DNA of 31,380 bases from positions 1-31,380 of the forward strand of contig JAABOA010000039.1 of the NCBI GenBank assembly GCA_015680635.1, read 5' to 3'. Below, piece after piece: positions 12,101-22,100 of this stretch. Within the stretch, counting starts at the first letter, position 1, and the number at the start of each line of letters is the position of its first letter. Origin of the DNA: Lunasporangiospora selenospora. Lineage: Eukaryota > Mortierellomycota > Mortierellomycetes > Mortierellales > Mortierellaceae. The translations under genes and the position numbers were made by a program. The notes under the pieces are model-generated. The model ran no database searches and had not been told where the DNA came from. It saw nothing but the letters and a program-made list of their open reading frames with translations.

Positions 12101-13974
12101 CCGTGACAGGAGGACCAAACCAGTTGATCCAAACTTCACCCATGTCTTCGTCCTCTGAAGGGAAAGTAACGGTGGTGTTCGTAGTCTCAGTCATAAGAGG
12201 GGCCTGAGGAGAGTCGACCCAAGGTCTGGATGAATTGCATGGAGGTCAGCAATCACTGTCTTGGCATGAATAACAATTATGAGAGCGCTGCTGCAGTCAG
12301 TTACCTCTTCATTGGGGGAAGTGGTCCCTTGGAAAGGATTCGTTCTTCAACAGGAGCAAGAGCATCCAACAACTTGCCATGGTCCACTTGTCCAGACACA
12401 ATAAGGCAAAGATTGTCAGGGCGATAATAATCGCGATGGTACTAAAGTATAGTTGTAAACGAATATGTGAGTGACATTGCCCTGAGGACGTATTCCAATA
12501 GCAGAACTGCAGGTCTGTTGATTGTGTCCTTACCTGGCGAACTAAAAGTCGATGAGATAAAAAAGAAAGAAAGAATGAATGAAAGGGCCATGGGCACATG
12601 TCAGCCAGCGATACTACACAGTCTTGAAATACGACAGTGTCATCAGATATCACTTCGTACTCTTCTCTGCCCCAAGAGAGCGGAGGTTAGCCATAAGACC
12701 TCCCGTCTCATAGCGATATCCCGAATTGACAGGGTACATGATGCGTTGACGGCTATTGGTATTAAAAGAGGGTATGGGGGTAAGTACGAGCTGTGATGAA
12801 TAGCACGACATGGACCATTCAAGCGTTTGTTATCCCTACCGCAGGTCCATAATAGATGACGCCGTGTTTTCACGACCCTATAGTTAGGATAAAGATATGC
12901 GTTTGATTAGATATTGATGCTCACACATGAAGTATAAGGTCTAAAAGTCAATGGTAGGCGGTATATGGTCCATGGACATACCTGCATCTCACAGTAGACG
13001 ACTCCAGCATCCTCGCCCTCGCCGCTAATGTTGTGCACCTCAGTGTAGTAGGCAGCCTCGGTCATCGTTGGATACAAAATGTGGTCAATGTAGACTATAG
13101 TCGATAAATTGATAATGTTAGACGGATCCTGGTGTTATGGTAAATGACGCCATTTTCAGAGTTTCAGGCTTAGCTCGTACTTGGCATAATGTTCAAGAAC
13201 CCTTCGCTGCCAGCAGTTGCGATGGCTATTGATGTGGGAATCCATATTTCATGTTAGATTGGGTCCTTGTCAGACGATTCATATCAAGAGTCATGCAATA
13301 CACAGGTCGTGTTCTTACTGTAGGCTGTATGATCAACGTCAGTCCAGGCATTGGTTCCGTTTGCAAGAGCGCGGTTTGCAAGACCGTCGAGAACTCCCTA
13401 TTGGCGCATCATGGCCCCATTTGAACAAAAGAAAGGAAGAACTTGGATCAGTCCGAGACACGGTAATTGTACAGGAGGTAGAAGTGAACAATGACTTGGT
13501 ATGCAAGCATTTCTCACCTTGTAGGGATAAAGCTCGCTGCCAAGGAACACTAAGCTATTAAGAGTAGTAGAGAGTGGTTAGGGCAAGCGACTGACCGTGT
13601 GAGTTGGGCGTTCCCGTTAATTGGCTGGGCACTCAGGTGCTCTCTTTGAACCTACTGCTCAAGCGTGTGGGGACAACCATCGTCATCGAATGCTAGAACA
13701 GCCAAGGTCAGAAAGGTAGATGAAGAATGTAAATCGGTGTCTGTGCGTTTTTCTTGCTCAAAAGCCAGAAGGGTCAGGGAGCATGATGCGGAGATTGAGA
13801 GCGGTTATTACATTCGGTGGCGAGTGTGAAGTAGCCATTAACGATGGGGCCCTCGTTCTCGACATGGACAACGCTAAGACCGGTCTTTTCGGATTTAAAC
13901 TTTGTGATCTTGTAGCCGATCGAGGTGGTGACCTCCTGGACTTTGCGAAAGTTGGAAAGGGTGGTGGTTGACAT
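9130..13974 (-). CDS. M16 (insulinase-family) zinc metalloprotease, YOL098C-like
   Basis: Large inverted-zincin peptidase, of the subgroup typified by yeast YOL098C and C. elegans C05D11.1; the substrate is not established to my knowledge. I read 19 exons: 13812-13974, 13656-13692, 13518-13554, 13319-13397, 13181-13225, 12982-13094, 12840-12877, 12661-12752, 12534-12541, 12305-12441, 12102-12225, 11912-12020, 11476-11824, 11188-11384, 11047-11125, 10897-10964, 10410-10795, 10041-10203 and 9130-9938. All phases agree and give 1010 aa, normal for the family. The active site is intact: HTLEH (H63, E66, H67) and the distal Glu pair E139/E146, spaced seven apart as in insulysin (E182/E189). Other signatures are TEVHNISGEGEDAGVVY, SGYRYETGGLM and RPDNLCLIVSG. 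There is no obvious signal peptide. The N gap at 10215-10302 falls inside intron 17, so no codon seems lost. Confidence 0.9.
10215..10302. other. Assembly gap (88 N)
   Basis: A run of N within the intron between exons 17 and 18 of the M16 gene (10204-10409). The exons on both sides keep their phase, so the gap is probably purely intronic; its true length is unknown. Confidence 0.95.
12534..12541 (-). other. 8-nt micro-exon of the M16 protease gene
   Basis: On the reverse strand the eight bases TTCGCCAG are bordered by a TTTTAG acceptor and a GTAAGG donor. Exon 8 ends in phase 1 and exon 10 starts in phase 0, so they cannot be joined directly. Inserting these eight bases restores phase and yields AEKIRQYHRDYYRPDN, the sequence type expected at this place. 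Confidence 0.8.
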
Positions 13975-14315
13975 GGTCGATGGATTTTCCTCGATCAACG
14001 GCGGCAGATGGGACGGCCCTTTATATTGCCCCCAAATGTGTACGGGTGCTCGTGGGAAACCGCGCCGTGCTGCACGAAGGGCAGGGCTGGGCGCGAATGA
14101 ACCACAGACGCGCGTCGTGGGCGAGGCACGCTCTCGCCTCGCTCTCGGGCAGGCCGCAGTTGCCGTCACCGAACTCCCAAAGCGAGTGACGACGAAAAAG
14201 TTTTCTCTCTCACTCTGTCCCCCTCTGCCTCCCCCTCCTCCTCTCTCCTCTCTTCTCCTCGTCGTCTATCCCGCACCTCTTCACCCATCGCATTCACATC
14301 CCACGCACTAACACC
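13975..14315. promoter_or_regulatory. Divergent promoter, M16 protease (-) and SET chaperone (+)
   Basis: 341 bp between the two ATGs. On the reverse strand TATAAA lies at 14020-14025, about 46 bp before the protease ATG, implying a very short leader. The middle (about 14040-14165) is G+C-rich with the 10-bp palindrome GACGCGCGTC at 14107-14116, flanked by CCAC (14102-14105) and GTGG (14117-14120). The SET side (about 14200-14285) is almost pure C/T up to the start region. Confidence 0.6.
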
Positions 14316-15576
14316 ATGCTCGAGATTGACCAAGAAGCCTTCGGACGCGTCCAGGACGACATTAAGGCCCTCAACGAGCAGACCGAGAAGGTCGAGCTCG
14401 AGCTCAGTATGTCCCTCAATTAACCTTCCGTGTCTCTCTTTCATTCTCCTTTTCACCTCTCTTTCCCATGATGTCTGGTCAGATCAGGTTTTCGCCCTCT
14501 CGTCTGACACATTGTTCTCTTTGTTCTGATGCATTGTAGCCAAGAAGCGCAATGAGCTGATGCTCCCTATTCTGGAGAAGCGTCGTGAAATCATTGCAAA
14601 GATCCCCAAGTTCTGGCCTACGGTCTTGCAGAACAGCCACGAGATTGCCAACCTCGTCGCTATGGATGATTTGCCTGTATGGACAATGTTTCCTATATTG
14701 CTTAATGTTGTTTTTATTGCCTCAAGATCCAACAACAATTTGACTGACAGTTTCTTTCTCCTTTGTCATTGTGGTGGTGTACAGGCGTTGGAGCACTTGA
14801 CCGATCTTTGGGTGAAGCACGATCCAAAGGACCCTCGCAACTACGAGATTATCTTTGTATGTTGGTCTTGACTTGGCTTAATTTTTTTTTCTTTGTGTGG
14901 GATATTAATCTGATGAGTTGGATGAAACCTTCAATATCCTTCCTGCTCACAGCTCTCTACTGACTATTACAATTGATCTCTTTTTTGCCTCGGTAGACAT
15001 TCAGCGACAACGAGTACTTTACTAACAAGGAGTTGATCAAGAAGATCTTCCACAAGGATGGTGAGCAGGCGACAGAGGCCTATACAATCAACTGGAAGGA
15101 AGGCAAGGATCTCACTGCCAGCAAGGGCAAGAAGGATGAGGACTCTGAAGATTCGTTCTTCTCATGGTTCAAGGATGTGGACGATGTTACCGTTGGCCAG
15201 TATTTTGCCAACGAGGTCTTCTTTGATGCTTTCAGGTAAGCAAAGTCTCTGTTTATTCCTGGCTAAAGGACGCGAAAATTTAAGTAAGCGGGGCTATGGG
15301 CGTGACTGACAAGTCTCGCTTAATCTTGGGGTCTGTCTGTAGCGTCTATGCCGGCGAAGACGAGGACATGTTTGATGACGAGTCTGTTGATCTGGAAGGT
15401 AAGCAATTTTAGACTTTTTTTTGTGCAAGTGTTGGTAAAACGTCGATAGTGTTCAGGGACTAACTACATGTGCTCTGGTTCGGATAGACGAGGACGAGGA
15501 CGATGGAGAGGTTGATGAGGACGATGAGGAGGACGATGAGGACGATCAGCCTGCCAAGAAGAAGAGCAGGAAGTAA
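14316..15576 (+). CDS. SET: NAP-family histone chaperone, SET/Vps75 type
   Basis: Histone chaperone of the NAP superfamily, binding H3-H4/H2A-H2B in the nucleus; the SET branch includes TAF-I and yeast Vps75. Six exons: 14316-14406, 14540-14676, 14785-14856, 14997-15235, 15343-15398 and 15488-15576, giving 227 aa. It shows the N-terminal dimerising helix (EAFGRVQDDIKALNEQTEKV), EKRREIIAKIPKFWPTVL and ALEHLTDLWV of the earmuff domain. It also has FTFSDNEYFTNKEL, INWKEGKDLT, and SFFSWFKDVDD, which aligns with the ESFFTWFTD block of human SET. The protein ends in an Asp/Glu tract closing with the basic PAKKKSRK, a likely nuclear localisation signal. IPKFW and SFFSWF separate it from NAP1 proper. 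The start is the first ATG after a long C/T tract. No defect seen. Confidence 0.93.
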
Positions 15577-16131
15577 AAGGGTTTTGTTGTGTTCTAGCAA
15601 AGGGGCAGCAACAGGCTACAGAGGACGTGAGTTCAGCTCGAGCGCATGCAGCTCACACTCCGCTGGTCCCCAAGTGCAGGCCAACTCTTGGACCTGCCGA
15701 CTCTCCTACTTTTTGGTCCATGGTAACTAGCCAATCCCTCTCCCGCGGCAAAAGTACAAATAAAATTATTATCAAAAAGTGGAGTGAAAATTCCCATCTG
15801 GGGGGTGTGTACACGGGTCTGCCCTGGCCGGCAGAGGCGTGACAGCGCACCGAAACGAACCGCTGTCCTGCCCAATTCCGCGTTTCTTTTTTGTTCACTC
15901 AATTACTCGTCGTGTCCTCTCATTCTCTCTTTGCCTCTTCTCCACACTCTCACTCCCCTTCCTCTTTCTTCCATCCGACCTGTTCACGATCACTCGCACG
16001 GAGAGGACTGACTGACCGGCAACCACTCATACCACCTGTCCGCGGCCTGATCTCATTTCGCCACCTCCTACTCACCCCAGGGCTCCTGCCCGACTTTTTC
16101 ACAGACTTGTCGCACATTCCGGTTTACCATC
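15577..16131. other. SET 3' UTR and VPS13 promoter
   Basis: 555 bp between two genes read rightwards. The SET side has AATAAA at 15759-15764. A CCAAT is at 15731-15735, and TCTGCC...GGCAGA (15818-15835) can pair as a small 6-bp stem. From about 15890 to 15975 the strand is C/T-rich (CTC, CTT and TCC repeats), like the leader in front of SET. No convincing coding sequence. Confidence 0.55.
15759..15764 (+). terminator. Polyadenylation signal AATAAA of the SET gene
   Basis: Canonical hexamer in an A/T-rich patch, about 183 nt after the TAA. Confidence 0.55.
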
Positions 16132-19100
16132 ATGTTGGAAGGAATAGTTGCGGGCCTCTTGAATCGCTTCATCGGGCCCTATGTAACCAATCTCAATGTC
16201 AATCAGCTCAATATTGCCATTTGGAGTGGTATGTGTGTTCGCAGGCGTTTGCTCCCTTTTCTGACTTGGAAGCAAACGTGCAACGAGTTTCCACCACCAG
16301 GAAGTGGTGGAAACTCGCACAGGACTTTGGTAGGGATGAAAGGGAGCCGTATTTTCCACACAGCTCTATCAGACTCTGATCACTCTCTACCCCAACTCGA
16401 CGCGTCACTGTCTAGGCGATGTCAAGTTGACCAACCTTCGGCTCAAGAAGGATGCTCTTGACAAGTTTAACCTGCCTGTTGATGTAACTGAAGGTGCGTG
16501 TGATCATGTCTCGACGTTGCCCTTTTTTTTCTTTTCCAGCAGATTCGAAAGTCTGTGTAGACCTTGGCCAGCAGACTGTCTCATCTTTGCACATTCACAA
16601 GAGCCAAGGAAAGCTGTGTGCTAATCCTTGTTTTCACCCCGACCTGTTCCCTTGAATCCGTTTTTCCAGGATACCTTGGTGAGCTCACGCTAAATATCCC
16701 ATGGTCCAACCTAAAGAACAAGCCCGTCAAAGTTTACATCAACAACGTGTATCTTCTCTGTGCCCCCAAGGGTGAATCTGAGGTAATCCCCAATCCTGAG
16801 TGAGATGTTGTTGGGGGGAGGGGGAGATGCGCACGTTTGTACGGTTGTCTGAGATATGTTGATTTTTATGGACCACATAGTATGACCCTGAAGAAGAGGC
16901 TGCCCGGGCACAAGCACTCAAAGAAGAGCGCCTTGCCAATGCCGAACTTTTAAGCACTAAGCCTGCAGCAGACATGGATGGTAAGAAAACCCCAACGGCT
17001 TTGTTCACTAAACTGCTGTCTAAGGTTCATGAAGTGCTCTTTTATTGACGTGTCTGCTTCTCGCTCGACTCAATCTAGACGAAGAAAAGAAGAATGCAAC
17101 CTTCTTGAACCAGCTCATCACAAAGGTCGTGGACAACCTACAGGTGTCGATCAATAACATCCACGTTCGATACGAGGATAAAATTTCAGATCCCGAGGTA
17201 ATTATCACCGGATCCCGTCATAGATTTCCCATGGCCTGTGGTTGGGTCGAGGCGCGACACACTGACACCACCAATGACATACTTTTTTTATCATAGCATC
17301 CTTTCTCAGCAGGATTGACGCTTTCGCAGCTTTCGGCTGTTTCTACAGATGGACAGTGGGTTCCCACCTTCATCCACGACGAAGCAAACACTATCCACAA
17401 GGTAATTTCCTTGACCCTTCCAGCCGATGCTCTCTGGATCATATTTCATGTGAAAAAGGCTTATTAGTGTCCAGCGATTCATGGTTTGATGACCTCATTT
17501 CTCGTCTTTAGCTTGCGACATTAGACTCTCTAGCTATGTACTGGAATACAGACTCTCGCTCTTTGGCCGGGAGAGGAGTTGACGATGCTCTGAAGGCGTT
17601 TGTCGAGTTGATCGCCAAGGCTGAGTATGTTCCAGACGAGCACCAGTATATCCTCAAGCCGGTGTCGGGAACAGGAAAGATTAAGCTCAATAAGCGATAT
17701 GGTGGAGATGTTCCCAAGTCTGGTGTTACACTCAACTTTGACGAATTGGGCTTTGTGGTGGATGATGAGCAGTACAATAGCGTACTAATGATGATGGGAC
17801 TTTTCCACTCGTTCATGAGACAGCACGAGGTGAGTCTTTCTTCCGAACCATATTCCATTTGGAAGAAAATCTGAGGTAACACTAATCAATCATGATCTAA
17901 TTGTCTCGTGGACTTTCTTTTTTGTTACTAGTTCCGAAAGTTCCGTCCTCCCAAGGAAATCACTCCCAAAAAAGATCCTTTGGCGTGGTTCCGTTATGCA
18001 GGAAATGCGGTGCTTTCACAGATTCACGAGAGGAACCGCAAGTGGACCTGGGAGTATTTTGAAGAGCGTAGAGATGACCGAGTGGCCTATGTCGAGCTAT
18101 ACAAGAACCAGAAGCTTGGTAAAAACGAAGTTGAGGACGAGGAGCGCCTGAAGGCGTTAGAGTGGAAGCTTTCTTACGAAGATATCCGACTCTACAGAAG
18201 TATCGCCAAGGGAGTCATTCGTCGTGAGAAACTCCTTGTTGAGAAGAAGCAGGCCGCCGAGCAACCCAAGGGGTGGCTCAGTTCATGGTGGTACGGGTCA
18301 AGCAATAAGACAGAAGAAACTACAGAGGTATTTAACTTTTGGTAGATGTTTCGAAATCTCGTGCCCATGACTGATATATTTGACTACAGGCTAACAATGA
18401 ATGGTCATTTATAGGAGGACTCAACAACACTTACAGATGCGCAAAAGCAGCAGTTGTATGATGTTATCGATTACGACGAAAAGGTCGCTTTGCAAGCCAA
18501 TCTGGAGGAGGCAAAGGATACAATCCTATTTGCAGTTGATGCCAAGCTTCGCACAGGTTCATTTGCGTTGAAGAGAGATCCTCATGGGGCTAACACGGCC
18601 ATTTTCAGTCTGGTCTTTGATACCTTTATTGCAAATTTCTTGCAGCGAACCGACAACTTCAAGGCTAGTGTCGCACTGGGCAGCTTGTCATGCATCGATG
18701 GAACTACTCAAAATACACTCTATCCACAGATCATCCGCGTCAAAGAGGCGGAAAAAAAGAAGAGTTTGATGTCTCATGTCTCTGATGGCGATCTTATATA
18801 TGGAGGAGAGTGCAGCCAGGACAGCAATAATGCCGAGTAAGTTTACCCGAACAGTACTTCGACTTGTCATTTTGGAAAATGTACACATTAGTCCTTTTGC
18901 TCAGAGCCACTAACGATGATCGATTACTCTAGACTCGACTTTAACCCATTCTTCTCCGTCAACTTTGAGCACAATCCTTTGGATGCACATGCTGATAATG
19001 TTGTCGAAGTTAAAATGAGGCATCTGGAGATCATCTATAACCCCAAGACCGTCGAGACTGTCCTCGAGTTCCTTAAACCCCCACCAAGCGAGGCTGATAG

Positions 19101-22100
19101 TATCAATGCCCTTCTAGAAGCTGCTGGGGATACACTAGAAGGACTGGCCGCTCAGACTAGGGCAGGACTGGAATATGCGCTTGAGGAGCATAAGCGTCTC
19201 GATTTGAAGGTTGACATGGATGCGCCCGTCATGGTGTTCCCTGAGAGGTGAGTCCTCGACCTTTGACTCTGAAATATCAAATCTAATACTATTCTACCAC
19301 CTATCTATTCACTGACACCTCTCCATTTTTTCTAGCTGTACAGATGTCAACGCATTGGTAGCTGTTCTTGATGTTGGACACATCTTTGTAGAGAGTAATC
19401 TCGTTTCAAAAGAAGATATGGCTGTTGTCGAAAGCAACTACAAGAGGACCCTTGAGCCAGCAGATTATGATAAACTCGAAGATCTGATGTATGACCGATT
19501 TGTCGTGCAGCTTTCGAGCACGCAGGTACGTTTCCTTTGAAATCTGACACAGCATGATCTGTTGGAGCTGGCTTATGGACTCCATATTGACCGCCTGTAT
19601 CTTTACCCCGTTTTTAGTTACTTGTGGGCCAGTCTGTCGATCGATGCCTTCAGCAGATCCGGAATCCCACTGAAGATAACGACCTGCATGTCATTCACAA
19701 AATCAACATGACTTTCCATGTCCATCTGTCCATCCTACCTCAAGCGCCAAACCTGACCAAGATCCGTGTGTTTGGAGAGCTTCCTCTGCTTCATATAAAC
19801 TTTTCGGACAGAAAATACAAGACTCTGATGCGTATTGTCGATCTGGTTGTGCCAAAGGATCCAGAAGCGGAAGCACCACCACCAAAACCAAAGAGCTCGA
19901 TGACAATTACGCCTTTGCTCGGAAAGAATAACTACAGGGACGACCTTGTTCTTGGAGATACCACAGAGGGTGATTCTGAGGACGAATATGGAAAAGCTGG
20001 TGATCTACTTAAGAACGTTGAGAAAGACAAGGTAATTCTTCTGCTTAATATTGAAGAGGTTACATCTTATCGAGGCTATAGTTTGTTAGACTCACATCTG
20101 TCCCCTTTCCTCTTCATTTCCTAATTGCAGGAGCTATCCCGGGCACGACTTTTCCAAAAGACATTCCAGTTCGGTTTCAAAGTAACCAAGTTCGTTGTTG
20201 CTCTTAAAAAGGCGAACCGAGACCCTAGCATGGCCGATAGTCGGTTGGCAGACCTTATTGTCGAGCGCTTTGACCTTAAGTTTTTCTTGCGGCCAGTAGA
20301 CATGAATGTGGGCATTGTCCTTGGGTCGCTTTATGTGGAGGATTGGATCGAGAAGGATCCACAGTATCCTTACCTGATATCGTCTGATGCGGACGGAAAG
20401 TCGCCAGCATCTGGGGGAGTGGAGGATCTTGTCAGAGTGAGCTACGTCAAGGTCAATCGCATCTCACCAGAGTACATNNNNNNNNNNTCCAAGTACAAGG
20501 GAATCGATGCCACAGTGGACATTTCACTCTCCACTGTTACCATGATTCTCACTCGAAAGAGTGTCTTAACCCTCTTCAACTTTGTACTGACAACGTTCAC
20601 CTCGCCAACGCCAGCACCCCCGACGCGTCCTCCCCTCACAACTCTTGACGAATTAGGCACAGCAAAAGCAATCCAGTCGCAGATCGAGGCTCAGTCTCAG
20701 TCACAGGACACAATGAAGGTCAAGGTCAAGATGACTAGTATCAACTTCATTCTCAATAACGACGGTCAACGCCTGGCCACGATGGCGCTCTCCCAGTGTG
20801 ATGTATCAGTATTGATGAAGCCGCCTACAATGCGGGTCAATGTCAAGCTCGGCAACTTTACGCTTACAGATGACCTCAACCCTGGAAAGCAACAGCTTAT
20901 GGCTATTCAAGGAGAGGAACTTGCAGACTTTGCATACGAGACGTTTGATCCTCAAGCTTCTGGTTATCCGGGATATGATGCCTCAATCTTCCTGCGCGCA
21001 GGTTCTCTGCAGCTCACATTCTTGGAGGAGCCAATTCAAAAGTTGCTCGACTATGCTGCAAAGTTTGCTCGAATGCACGTGCTTTATGATTCAGCCAGAA
21101 ATGCTGCTCTAAACCAAGCACAGGCATTGCAAGCGACTACAAGCAGGCTTCACTTTGATGTTCAAATCAGTACGCCAATCGTCATTTTGCCTAAAGACGC
21201 CAAATCCAAGAATACGATCGTTGCCAACTTGGGTCGCATCTCAATCAAGAATGAATTTGCCGACGACAAGAATATTGAGGGCGGAACTTTGGATCTGATG
21301 AAGTTTGGTATTCACTCTATCAATCTTCTCAGTCAGTTCTATTTCGATGATGTCGTCCAGGAGCTCCAGATTATCGAGGATGTGGATATTGAGTTTGACA
21401 TTAACCGTGCGACACACAAAGAGGGCCTTACTCGCCCTGATATGGAGCTTATTGGCCGTATGTCTGATGTTAGCATCAGTTTGACCGAACTCCAGTACAA
21501 GACCCTTTACGGGTTATCAATGTCTGTCGCTCGTGCATTTGGTGGAGGCAGTGAGGTTGATTCGGATGCCTTGGCAGCATCGGTAGGTATCGTAGCTGCC
21601 CCTCCACCTCCTCCACCACCCATCAATCCAACAGGCGAGGTTTGGACGTCGATCGATCTAGTTTTCAACCTGCCTCAGGTCGCACTTGAGATCTATCAAG
21701 GAGATGGAGCGCAGGTAGACGAGCTTCGAGACTGCAGTTTCTCGAAATTCTCGCTCTCAAAGACCGATTTCAAGTACAAGATGATGACAGACTCGACAAT
21801 GCAGGCTGAGTTGACCATTCAGGATCTTATCATCAACGATACGAGGCGTAATGTAAAGACCAAGTTCCGAGAGATTATTCCTGCCAATCTGCATAGCAGC
21901 CCGCAGATCTCTCTGTCAGTCAGCACTTTCCCAGACAAGAGCATGCTGGTCCTTGTCAATGTCGATAGTCCAAAGGTTATATTCCATCTTGAGTATCTCT
22001 TTGCATTGCAGAGCTACTTCATGAGCGCTTTGACGGAGGAACCTCAGGGCCAGAGCCCAGCATTGGATCGCCCAGCCCAAAGCTCACAGCTTGTCCCGAA

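Noticed and set aside
13774-14169. 131-residue reverse ORF starting upstream of the M16 gene
   Set aside because: Its first part is translated from the G+C-rich promoter and crosses the TATA box; only the part from 13974 matches the protease, and the end runs into intron 1.
16208-16408. Open frames over VPS13 intron 1
   Set aside because: They run across the donor and the hairpin, resemble no protein, and exon 1 to exon 2 joins in phase to the chorein sequence.
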